A stretch of 64,000 bases of DNA. It comes from Hyphodiscus hymeniophilus. Lineage: Eukaryota > Ascomycota > Leotiomycetes > Helotiales > Hyphodiscaceae. The notes beneath the pieces were generated by a model, which was given only the letters and a program-made list of their open reading frames with translations, had not been told where the DNA came from and did no database searches. The stretch spans positions 620,001-684,000 of the forward strand of contig VNKQ01000007.1 of assembly GCA_016508695.1 (NCBI GenBank), written 5' to 3'. The position numbers and the translations under genes were made by a program. Below are positions 1-9,822 of the stretch, in pieces. The number at the start of each line of letters is the position of its first letter. Position 1 is the first letter of the stretch.

Positions 1-1300
1 TCCTTTACGCCACTAAAAGATCAGACCAACCAGCAAGACATTAGCGATATGGCTCAGAGCACGTCGGTGGAACCAGTGCCTCCCTTCCTGCCCATGAGTA
101 CCGACAACGGTGATGATGGATAGACTAAGGACCGTATGGCTGAATTTGAAAAAGAGCTAGGGTTAGCTTTAGAAGAGGATTAAGTAGAGTCACCATTCGC
201 CGGCACACCTTCCTCCCCGAGTCCTCGTTCGGTCGAGGTACTACAAGACAAGATCCAGAGTCGAGATCGCAGCGAAACCACTAATAGCAGACCAGAAGAG
301 CTACGAGATACTTCTCGACGTAGTACCCCAGCTCAGGACCTTGAGTGGTGGGAGAAGCAGGAGACTTATATAGTAGTGAAAGAGGGAGCTATAGCGATAT
401 AGCAGCAGGAAGGGCTTGTAGCACAAAAGGAAGAGCTCGGGCAGCCAGCTATTAGTGATCAGCAGGACCTAGTAAAGCTCGTCGACGCGGATAACCCTAA
501 AGACAAGAAAACCACCGAGGCTTTGCTAGCCGCCCAACCCAAAATCCCTGAGACTAACGAGTACCGTTTTCGACTACGTGGGATACGAGCTCAGTAGCTT
601 GCTAGACGCTAGTTAGAAACAACCCAGTATCGAGTTGTATAGGGAGAATATCCAAACAGGTCGAAATCTTAGTTTAACGAGGATAATATACGAATGTCAA
701 TACTATGGCTGCCTTGCGAACTATCCTCCTTACCGATAGAAATCGACGTTTTCCGAGTTTGCAAGATGCGCCCTCGCCTTTACAAAGGCAGAAAAGCTTT
801 CGAGTAACTAGTCGATGTGTCCAGTCTCGATGGCACCTGGATCGCTGAAGATCAGTTGAGAATCTTACTCGGCCCTACGTTAAAAGGTAAATAGTTGCCT
901 TATAAGCGTCCCGTTTTGGAAATCTTAAAGAACATCTTTGCTAATAGAACATATCTTAAACAGCGCCTTCTCCTCATCCCTTGAGCCAAGCACGGCGTGA
1001 TGCCCTTCTTAGGCATTTAGTAGCTCCGATCTATAAGCACCGCGATGGGTCACAAGCCTCTCGAGGCTCCTCTACCCCAGCTAACCCGGTTCTCGAGCCT
1101 GCGACGCGGAAGCGAGGGCACCAAGAAGCGTATATAGAGATCAGTAGCGACACCCACGACTCCGCGAACGCCGATCGTAATGACAACTCCTCCGATACAA
1201 GCGACGAGGACCCACGACCTGCGCGCAAAGACAAGAGCAGAGCAATACAATTGGAGGGGTGCCTGTTTAATCACTGATCGATTATATAAGAAATCGCTTT
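1..1300 (+). pseudogene. RIP-like relic ORF, unknown family
   Basis: Frame 1 reads as protein-like sequence for about 1 kb but is interrupted by roughly ten stops (for example near 121, 181, 400, 595, 810, 892 and 981), nearly all TAG or TAA. Those are what CAG, CAA or TGG codons become after C-to-T or G-to-A change, so I infer repeat-induced point mutation of an old repeat or transposon-borne gene. A readable stretch at about 740-960 contains the short motif SSLDGTWIAEDQLRILL. The start lies off the window and the end is ill defined. I do not recognise the family. No ATG-initiated product can be supported. Confidence 0.5.
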
Positions 1301-2018
1301 GCATCATGGATAAATGCGTGCAAATTAGGGCTTTCAGTAGCCTATGGACAAATTAGACTCTTATACATAATAGATAGATAGCTTACCGGAACGTGAGCCT
1401 CTAAGGATAATATTGCTTGGATCCCCTCTGAAGCCTTGCCTATCCACCCAAGAGCCTCAAGCCAGTGCAGTAGATGAGCCTGTAGAAACCAGTGAACTTC
1501 CTCGTCATCGTGAACCTGAGAACCACTCGTTTGCAGATGCTGGACCCAGTAAAGGCATGCATATTGAACTTCGGGCGAGAGGCGTTCCTTAATCCAACTA
1601 AGTTACTCTTAGCTTGGCTGGGTTGACTCCTAGGCGAGAACTCTCTAGACGGCGCGCACACTGTATAAGACTAAAGCTATTATGGTACAGTCGCTTACAA
1701 AATCGGCTTCCTTCTGTAAGTTACTCGCTAGAAAATTCGGAGCCCTACCAAAAGTAGAGGAACTAAGTACACTGTTATATGACTAGGAAGCGCTAGGTAT
1801 ATAGTATATAGCCGTACCGACGAAATAAGCTTTGGCCTTTCAGAATATTATAAACATCGCATATAGATTTTAAAATGAATAGTGCTCCATTGTCGAGAAC
1901 ATACGCTCCCTTTCCATATGCTATTTCACTATTGATTCTTTCTTTAGTCATTCCATGATTTTATATTTGCCAATTCGACTTTGAGTTGACTTCGCAGACA
2001 ACTCCACACTGATGATCT
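1301..2018. other. No gene recognised; degenerate AT-rich sequence
   Basis: This stretch lies between the relic ORF and the stop of the HET-zinc-finger gene. It has frequent TATA-like runs and stops in all frames. It probably includes more of the same decayed repeat on the left and the 3' untranslated region of the minus-strand gene on the right. Confidence 0.4.
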
Positions 2019-3360
2019 CTAGCGCCCAGAAGAGCGGCGACGCTGAACGAAGCCGTGAGTCGGTGACATGAGATGCTGCGCGAGGGCGATTTGACTGCCA
2101 AAATATTTATTGCACTTATTGCAATTTAAGTCATGAGCTGGCGAGCTGAGATGTTGCGCGAGGGCGCTCTGGCTGGAAAAAGATTTGTTGCACTGGTTGC
2201 AATCTAATTCATGAGCTGGCGAGCTGAGATGCTGGTCAAGGGCGCTCTGGTTGCCAAAGGATTTGTTGCACTGGTTGCAATCAAAGCTATGAGCCGGTGA
2301 GGTAAGGTGTTGGTCAAAGGCACTCTGGCTGCCAAAGGATTTTCTGCACTTGTTGCAATTTAATTCATGAGCTGGCGAGCTGAGATGCTGGTCAAGGGCG
2401 CTCTGGCTGCCAAAGGATTTGTTGCACTTATCGCAATTTACGCCATGGACTAACGAGCTGAGATGTTGCGCGAGGGCGCTCTGGCTGCCAAAAGATTTGT
2501 TGCACTGGTTGCAATCAAAGCTATGAGCCGGTGAGGTAAGGTGTTGGTCATCAGCCTGAAGAATTGCAGGTCCTTTGTCTACCGTTCAGCGCTTATATCG
2601 GAGCATATGTTCTAAACGTACCTTTCGGTGATTTTCTGATCTCCTCGTAGAGTCGCTTCAAAGCATGCACTTTTCTTTCGCCGTATATCAATGGCATATG
2701 CACGTCGAAGATACCAAGTAGTGAGTATACAGTATCCTCTTCCCGTTTAGTTTGACGAGGCTTTGCCCATGCCATTCGTTCCTCGATGCCGAAAACAGAT
2801 AAAGGGGTCCCTTGAAAGGCTCTGATAGGGATATTTGTTGTCTCGTAGATAAGTTGCTCCAAAGATACCTTGTCGCCCAGGAATTGCCCATCCTTGGAAT
2901 AAAATTTGACTGATGCCGGCGCAATAAGCTCCTGCAGGGTCCAGCCTCGCGTGAACCACCGACTCCCTCGGAATGACAGTTCCCAAGCCTTAGTAAAGCC
3001 AATAGCCGTATTGAGTAGAGGCAATGATACATCTGATAGATAGACGTAACATTTAACAGCATTACGATACCAGCGAAACATTGAGTTGATAGCCTCCTGT
3101 AGCTCAGTACTACTCGACTTATCGATACAGCAGGTGTCCACCCAGAAGTATTGCAGGCTATCGTGGGCAGCCTGCTGTGCGCAGAAACGAATCTTGTTGT
3201 AACCCGTCTTGTCCTTGCCAATTCCGCTTGCAAAGTCTTTGAAGGTGACCTCCTCTAGCCCCCATGTATGTGAAAGTATAGCATACTCAGGTGTAGTACA
3301 CTCATCGAAGAACTCGGCGAAGCTGAACTCGCCATCTGGGCCACACTTCAGCAGCCTCAT
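2019..3360 (-). CDS. HET-domain protein with C-terminal array of six C2H2 zinc fingers
   Basis: Two exons, 3360-2622 and 2578-2019, give 432 residues. The intron (2579-2621, 43 nt) runs GTACGT...GCTGAAC..TAG and is the acceptor choice that keeps frame. Residues 1-245 are a heterokaryon-incompatibility (HET) domain: MRLL start, YAILSHTWG, the block FWVDTCCID, RWYRNAVKCYVYLSDV and RGWTLQELIAP. HET domains are known to trigger cell death after non-self recognition. After the splice come half a finger and then six full fingers of 26 residues each, all C-x2-C-x12-H-x5-H, with a core like CNKSFGSQSALDQHL. The protein ends with a short basic tail. There is no NACHT/NB-ARC domain between HET and the repeats. 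I infer that the fingers are the sensing part. The gene is flanked on both sides by mutated repeat relics. The start is the first ATG in frame with the conserved MRLL opening. Confidence 0.82.
2030..2555 (-). repeat. 78-bp tandem repeat encoding the C2H2 finger array
   Basis: Six full copies plus a partial copy of a 78-bp unit lie within exon 2 of the HET gene. Neighbouring copies are nearly identical at the DNA level and differ at a few codons: Asp/Asn before the first Cys, Gln/Lys/Asp between the two Cys, Ala/Asp before the first His, and the residues after the last His. All copies remain in frame. Confidence 0.9.
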
Positions 3361-3830
3361 GGTTTCGACCACTGACGACCAGATTCAAGAGGTGTAGAGG
3401 GATGGTTCTCGGAAAATGCTAAGCTGTGGAGACAGCATGCAAATGAAGCTATCAATGTGCGGAAAGACAGATCATATTGAGGCCGACGCAGTTCGTGGAG
3501 AGGCAGCCTTGCCGCAATTATGTTGGAATGCATCATATGCATGATAAGCGCGGAAGACCTATCAATCGCAAGGAAGTCACCACACCAACAGATGGTGATC
3601 CATTAGCACATGGTTAGCCCTGCATTCTCCTGTTCGACGGAGATTGTTTTTGATAGTACTTTCATATATATTGGCTGGCGAAAGAGTAAGGAATCGAGTA
3701 CAGATCTCGCCCGTGAGCCGTCGGTCGGATTCGTTGATGCCAACTTGTCACATGATATCACGCTAGGCACTTCTGCAAAGCGGGGCTGAGAGTCTTCAAG
3801 CGAGAGCACGGGATGCGATTCGTTGACCTA
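3361..3830. other. Promoter-side spacer of the HET gene; no gene seen
   Basis: Only short ORFs without recognisable features are present. The stretch upstream of 3360 should hold the minus-strand promoter of the HET gene. Confidence 0.4.
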
Positions 3831-3837
3831 CTCGTAT

Positions 3838-4500
3838 TCCCGGCTAAATTTCCCACCCCACTAAATTTCCCATTTTTCGATTACACTAACCGTACTAAAA
3901 AAGAAAATAATAGAATAAGCACCTATTATTTTACTCTGCAATTAAAAATTTAATAGTATCAGTAAGAAATGTATATTAATTAATATTAAAAGTATTAAGA
4001 TCTGAAACGTTGAGGCAAATTAATTTTACGGCCAGTTCCGGTAGTCATTTGGGACTCCTCTTTCGTCACCACTTCTACTTCCTTTGCAAACGTTACTGCC
4101 TTCGTAGAACTGCTAGGAGTACTTTTTAGTGGTACTACCACTATGGAAGACTCTTTGCCGCTCTTCTTTTGCAGCATTGGTTGCTTTTTTCGAGCTTCCT
4201 TCGCAGCCTTTTAATAACGAAGAATATCATTTCCCTATATGAATTGAAAACTTATAAGTAATAAATAAAAGGAAGGGAATACGTAAATTATATAACTAAA
4301 GGGAAGGAAAGATAGACTAATTCAAAGAAAAGAGTTATTAGTATTTGGACCACTTTCTAGCCTACACCAGACTAGTAGGTCACGTAGAGCGCGAACTAGC
4401 CGCGAACCTGGAATACTTGGTCCTATTAGTATAGAATAGCTTTCCCTTCCTTAGACAACAAATACTACGAATACTGGAATAATGCAATTGCAGTACCGTA
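3838..4500 (-). pseudogene. AT-rich transposon-like relic, possible transposase C-terminus
   Basis: On the minus strand, 4235-3995 reads as the lysine-rich tail of a protein, with an in-frame TAA just after the short motif GNDILRY and an ending in NLPQRFRS. The overall pattern resembles the C-termini of pogo/Fot1-type DDE transposases, but that is inference from style only. The flank at 3845-3880 carries a direct duplication of CTAAATTTCCCA, as seen near the ends of some fungal DNA transposons. AT content is clearly higher than in the neighbours and stops are common, consistent with RIP decay. Confidence 0.3.
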
Positions 4501-4528
4501 GCAACCGAAGTGCTACCAACAATGACAA

Positions 4529-5332
4529 ATGGCGAAAAAGCATCAATATCCGTACGGAAGTACATCAAATGGGGTGTACGTTACCTCGATTACCCCTCCC
4601 CCAAAGCACCAGCTCACACGGCATAGGATGAGCCACCATCGGAGCCAACATCGTGAGCTCTTCCCACACTCCAAATCCGCTGAAGCCTTCTCAATTGACT
4701 TAATTAGCACGCTGGTTTTGACTTCGCCGTTAAAGAATTACGTCGACACACGTATTCTAATGCCTGGCGATGCGACAATGCCGATTGCATCCGTCACACA
4801 GATCGACTGGGCTTTTGCTGGTACCTCCACTACCGCACCTGCGACAGATGACAAGCCTGAGCATACGACTTGGGCGCATTGGGTAGATTCTACGACTCCT
4901 GATGCAGAGTCGGTGAAAGATGAGGGAGACATGATCAGACTTCCGAGCGGCGACGCCGTTGAGCGAGGACAAATGGTGAATCCGAACACAGGCAAGGTGG
5001 ACAAATACGAGGAGAGCTGGGTAGACATTAAGCCTTTGGGAGAGAAGCTCGGGTGGGTTATCAAAGCTCAGGGCCAAGGAGCAAGGGGGATCTTGGTTAG
5101 GATTGGAGGGTTTGCACAAGGCATACTCAGGAGGGGAAGCGAGGTGGGAATTAAGAGGTGGAGGCATGTTGGAGGAGAGCAAGGCTGGGATACAATTGTG
5201 GCGATTGGGAATTGTGACGTCCCTGCGGAAATATTTGGGGCGAAGTGCAGTGTGATGGAGGAGGGCGACACGTTTGTAGATGGTGATGGACTCGAGTGGG
5301 TCTGCATTGAGAAGTTCAAGGGAAATTGGTGA
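4529..5332 (+). CDS. HRI1-like protein
   Basis: A single exon. From about residue 65 the protein matches the fungal HRI1 family pattern: TLVLTSPLKNYVDTRIL, IDWAFAGTS, a TTWAHWVDS block, DEGDMIRLPSGDAVERGQMV, then a second beta-rich half with RGILVRIGGFAQGIL. In yeast Hri1 is a cytosolic protein built from two related beta-barrel domains that associates with Hrr25 and Sec72; its biochemical function is unknown. The start is uncertain. ATG 4529 gives 267 residues; ATG 4628 gives 234, closer to the yeast length. The segment before residue 60 does not look conserved, so an unrecognised intron or the downstream ATG may apply. Confidence 0.7.
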   Translation: MAKKHQYPYGSTSNGVYVTSITPPPKHQLTRHRMSHHRSQHRELFPHSKSAEAFSIDLISTLVLTSPLKNYVDTRILMPGDATMPIASVTQIDWAFAGTSTTAPATDDKPEHTTWAHWVDSTTPDAESVKDEGDMIRLPSGDAVERGQMVNPNTGKVDKYEESWVDIKPLGEKLGWVIKAQGQGARGILVRIGGFAQGILRRGSEVGIKRWRHVGGEQGWDTIVAIGNCDVPAEIFGAKCSVMEEGDTFVDGDGLEWVCIEKFKGNW

Positions 5333-5862
5333 CACACTTCTGCCCGATCGTTTGACAAAAGCTTCTCAAGAACCCATTGAACGGTTACGGCTGTGGCGTA
5401 AGGATAAGAGGTGTCAAACATGCCTCTGCGGTCGGATGCGATTTCCGAAATGAAGCGAAGAAAGGGGGATTTGATGGGTTGGGCTAAGTCTAGGAAAGAT
5501 GGACATGGGATCCTTTTACCGGTCGATTCGATCTCTATCATCGACTCTCATCTCTCGCTCTGGGAAACTGTTATTTGTTGGTAAATAACAACATTCCATC
5601 CCCCAGTGGCGTCGCGTTTAAAAATTAAAGCTGTGGGGGTCGGCCGTTTTGATAATTACAGTATTATGTTCTGTGGAATGAGAGCTCATTTATCACCTGA
5701 ACACCATACATTTCTTACTGTTATGGAGAATGTTTGTGTTACGCGAGATCTTCTATCGCTCCCTTCCGCACTTATAGCTTCGTGCTGCTCCTCTTTTTTG
5801 AGTTTCGTTTCGTGCCCTTCGTGTATCCACCCAAGAAATTGTTACCACATAAAGATTCGAAA
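5333..5862. other. Intergenic; no gene seen
   Basis: The 3' flank of the HRI1-like gene and the promoter region of the next plus-strand locus. ORFs here are short and featureless. Confidence 0.4.
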
Positions 5863-7558
5863 ATGCCTTGGTTATCCCGTCGAAATAGCTCCGAGGATGT
5901 AGTGATGAAGGCCATGAATCCCTCGCCTATTCCTAGTCCTCTACCATCGAATTCTTTGGTCACATTCATCCCGGCTATGATGGATGGATCTTGTGGTACC
6001 TCACCGACGATGCAGAGAATGTCGTCGACCCAGATGATGTTGATGGACCTGAAAGTCATGGCCCAGAATATGATGTGTTTCCCTGAGATGCTAGGATCTT
6101 TGATGGCATCGGACACACTGCTGAGCTTGTGCGGCTCTTGGACGAATATGAGGGACTTGTGTCTGCAGATGACGCTATGCATGATGGAGATTTGTATATT
6201 GGTGATGGTGGTACCATGCTTCCTAGCAGTGCCTGGAGTAGCTTTTGTTTCTCTCTTCTGCATGTGTGTATGCGCCATCATGATTCTGTGCTGGCCTATG
6301 AATGGAGAACAGGTTGTGAGGTGTGTTGCCGAGGGGAAAGCAACAGAGAACCAGGACAAGTTTAAGGATGAGAAATGGGTCTACATCAACGGGGCAATGA
6401 CAAGGTATGGGAAACTGCAAAATATACTGGCACTACTGACCGACAACAGCCACGCCCAGATGCGATCGCAGATGATGCAAATGTCTGATATCTTTCAGCG
6501 CCCGATGACTGGAATCCATAACCGGACTCTGGGCATGGTATTGGACCTGCTGTGCATGTCGCTTTCAAATATCATGCCATCGGTAAACCGATCTACATCA
6601 ACAGCAATGTACTCTCATCTAAGAGAATGCCTCCTCAACTCTTCAGTTCGAAAGGTAGTGGTAATTTCTCATGGTACTGGCTGTCAAGTCATGTCTTTGG
6701 CTATCGACCGCCTGCATGCCGATTTGCCAATTGACGTGATGCAAAAGATGGAACTTTATACATTTGGATGCGCAGCCAGTCATCTTTCAAATCCCTGCTT
6801 GACACTCAACAGTACAATGAACCCGAATCCTGTATTCACCCGCGCGGATGGCTCGCTTGTCTCGCCAGTCAAGGCAGCCCTTGCCATCAAGGGCAATAGA
6901 ATGGAAGACACTGAGCGTGTTATTCCTGTAAGTTCATCTTTCCAATAATGCGCAGCAAGTCACTGACGATCCACAGCATATTGAACACTACGCAATGTCA
7001 GATGACTTCTTCGCGCGTTGTGGAATATTGCACCACACTCGATCAATGCTCGGGAACACCCTGTGCGGCCGGGAATTCATCGTCAACTCCATGCCTAAGT
7101 CAATGATACCTTCGCATTTGGGTACCGGCTTCATGATGTCGCAATATCTAGATATGCTCTTCCCGGCCAGCAACTCTAAAATTGGCATCTTGGACGAGAA
7201 GGTTGCAGTTGACATGCAAACGGCAGAGAAACGCGAATTCACGGCCCAAGGCGTCTCAATGCAGCTCAAGGCCATGGGACTTGGACGCCACGCTGCTAAC
7301 GGAATCTCCATCTGTACTCCCTTGACTGATATGGGGACACCCATGAGCAAGGCTGAGAAGCGCGCTTGGAAAGGGGCGCAGATGATGATGGGCAGTGAAA
7401 GTATCGATGTGGCACGGAAGTCTGCCAAAGACTGCCAAGGCAAGACTGTCAAACAGCTCAGTCGTCTCTGGATGTATGTCGGTGGCTCGAAACCCGTTGG
7501 GGAAGGTGTCTCGATGGAAAATGGAGTGGGTTTGGGTTTAAATGGGATGATGGCGTAA
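5863..7558 (+). pseudogene. Frameshifted fungal alpha/beta-hydrolase (lipase-like) gene
   Basis: The locus encodes a conserved Pezizomycotina lipase-like protein, but the family reading switches frame. It starts MPWLSRRN at 5863, moves at about 5945 to another frame (short motifs GHIHPGYDGW, DGIGHTAELVRLLDEYEG and YEWRTG), meets a TGA at 6084, and returns near 6311 to the first frame (EKWVYINGAMTRYG, GIHNRTLGMVLDLL, KMELYTFGCAASH). A normal intron follows (6928-6976), then HIEHYAMSDDFFARCGILHH and a C-terminus with KTVKQLSRLW. The first frame happens to stay open from 5734 to 6948, which hides the shifts; its 5' part is methionine-rich nonsense. At the nucleophile elbow, where such enzymes have G-H-S-x-G, this copy reads SHGTG, so the serine is missing. 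It is either a decayed gene or a gene with assembly indels; the absent serine argues for loss of activity either way. Confidence 0.65.
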
Positions 7559-8438
7559 GACTTGAAGGATGGGGTAAGTACTTTCCTCTTTGGCCAGAAT
7601 ACACAATCTTGTAGTTGAAGCAATTGCTAATATGCTGTGTTCTCAGATGATGTTTGGTTAGACGCTGAAGAGTTTCTCGATAGCAAAAAAGCGAGGACGA
7701 AAGATATCGGGCCATCAGAAGGACCGGATCCTGAATTGCAAGAGATTGAAGATTTGGATATGTTGGTAGCTTGTTGGCTTTGAGGCTTCCATTCAGCTGT
7801 TTAATCTTGAACTAAAGTAATGAGTCGCGATATCCCCATTGGTCGTTACTAAGCTTTGAGTCTTGAGATATCCTTTAACTTTAGAAAACCAACTTTCAAG
7901 CGACGAAGATAACAATAAGCGATAGAGCGTCTACGTTTCGGGTGACAATGCGCAATTCTAAGAGGACTTACCTTACTCTGCACGACTAATCAAATGTGAC
8001 ACGATTGGAATATGCGATTCCTCGGGACTCACTTACTGGCATGTACGAATTATAACTAGCTTGCCCCATGATCACGTGTCGCAGCTCGTGCACGCTCTCA
8101 AATAAGGAAGAATGACCTTGAGGTCGCATTCTCTTCCTCAAGGCAATATACCACATTTACCTAAACCCCAATAGACACTTTTAGTTGTATCGCATTCGAA
8201 GTCTAGACCGGAAGGTAAGCGCCCTCTGGTCGGAACTTCAATTGCATGGGCCAACCCCTGGAACCGTTTCAGATATGCGGCTGTGCCGTTCGTGTGCTTG
8301 AGAAGGAAAGCATCAAGATGATGGCACATCCGCAGGCAACGAGAATTCCCCTCGTTCACGATTCTTGTGTTCTTGTCTTCTATCGCAAGTGTGTTCTTGA
8401 GCCTAGCTTCAGGTGTTCCAGCTCGTGAAGGGTGCACG
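7559..8438. other. Intergenic, 880 bp; no gene seen
   Basis: The 3' flank of the hydrolase locus and the promoter of the membrane-protein gene. No recognisable coding, RNA or repeat signal. Confidence 0.4.
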
Positions 8439-9400
8439 ATGCCGGAATCGCTGTTACTTTACTCTTTACTCGGTTGCTCTTTTCTGCCTGATACAAGTTT
8501 CTCCTGTGCTGGCGCAGACGTCGACTGCAAGCTGGCAGTTTCCTTTCAAACCTGACCTGACGATCAACTACATAGACACAGTCGTGCTACAATGGAAGTC
8601 GAATTACAACACGGCGTGGATGAAAATGTGGTGCGACAATGGAAGTCTCCGCACCGACATTGTACTAGGCACGTCGCACTTCATTGGGTTCGCATTGCTG
8701 TAGGCCTGAGTGCTGACGCCTTTTTTATAGGAAGCCAATTCCAAGTCCAACCGTCTGGCTCCTTTCCATATATAATGTTTACCGAAGATTCAACCCAAGC
8801 AACTTTTCCCGTGGCATGCCATGCCCAACTGATCGCAGATGATCCAAATGGGAGTGTGGCGAAAGATGACCCTGTGGGCATAACATTCACGTCAAACCAA
8901 GGGGCTGTGGCCAGTACGTTCTCCTTGACAGCGAGTACAACTTCAAGCTCATTGGCGTCGACTACAACCTCGTCATCAACGGTATCCAGCTCCGGCACCT
9001 CATCATTATTCTCCGTCCTTCCAACATCTTCAACCAAGCCCGTGCCGTCGTCAACGGCTAGCAGTAAATCCAGGCTGAGCGACGGCGCAAAGGCTGGAAT
9101 TGGAGTCGTGGTGGCACTTGTAGTATTGAGTGTCCTTGCTGGTACCGCTTTTTGGTGGAGGAAAAGAACGAGGCCTGGAACAGGTCCACCGTGGGAGTTG
9201 GACAAAATGGTGGCACCAGAAGCAGCAAATATGGGAGGCATGAATTGGAGGATGAAGCTAGAAGACTGCATGAGTTATCGGGGATGACAGCGGCGCGTGA
9301 ACTACACGAGCAAGAGGCAGTATATGAACTTCCAGCCAGCGAGGAGGATGGTCACTCCCTGGCCAAAGCTATCCCTTCTCCAAGAACTGGTGTTACTTAG
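8439..9400 (+). CDS. Secreted-domain, Ser/Thr-rich single-pass membrane protein (with apparent indels)
   Basis: The pieces in order are a signal peptide (MPESLLLYSLLGC... to VSPVLAQT), an ectodomain with FKPDLTINYIDTVVLQW and MKMWC, an apparent intron at about 8669-8730, a second ectodomain part ending before a long Ser/Thr tract, a transmembrane helix (AGIGVVVALVVLSVLAG) followed by WWRKR, and a cytosolic tail ending with YELPASEEDG. This order matches fungal wall-sensor-like proteins; the function is not known. Three departures from a clean gene are visible. The ATG frame must shift by one base at the TTTT run 8480-8483 to reach the mature protein. The intron needs a GC donor to keep frame. 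The tail frame changes at the AAA run 9227-9229. These look like homopolymer miscalls, but decay is possible. Confidence 0.55.
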
Positions 9401-9822
9401 GTTTGAGCAACGACTGAGCTTAATTTAATACGGATGGAAATCGATCACATACCCTTTTGCGAACCTTCTTATGATTATGTTTATTTTTCTGCCAGGATAT
9501 TCATCAATTCGATTTATATTACCAGTACTCTTCGTCGCTTTATCAATCACCAATCGCAAGCGCGGAGCAAACATATTAGTGGTCCACTGGAGAACCCTCA
9601 CCTGCCTCAAACCTCAGGAAATTGTATGCGAGCTCGATTCACTTGGGACTAGTAAGGTGAAGATAAGATCCTGGATCGAGAGGCGCCCGAGGTCCAACGG
9701 CAATTGCAATCGAGGGTGCTGATGCTCTCTTTCAAGGATCCATCTTATTGGACGGTAAATTGCTAAAACAATTCAACATATCTTCGTCAAGACTCCAAGC
9801 ACCTCTGACACAGAGGGCAATC
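9401..9822. other. Convergent 3' spacer; no gene seen
   Basis: This region lies between the tail of the membrane-protein gene and the stop of the minus-strand transporter. It presumably holds both 3' untranslated regions. Confidence 0.4.

Noticed and set aside
2030..2555. CRISPR-like array
   Set aside because: The 78-bp units have no unique spacers, encode in-frame zinc fingers, and the genome is eukaryotic.
2556..2621. A 66-nt version of the HET gene intron ending at CTTCAG (2556)
   Set aside because: It leaves exon 2 out of frame with an immediate stop. The TAG acceptor at 2579 keeps frame through all six fingers.
4757..5335. A 192-codon ORF antisense to the HRI1-like gene
   Set aside because: It is a shadow frame of a conserved gene with no family signal of its own.
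5734..6948. A continuous 404-codon plus-strand ORF as one protein
   Set aside because: Its part before about 6311 is methionine-rich and unlike the family, while another frame there carries the conserved motifs. The opening is accidental.
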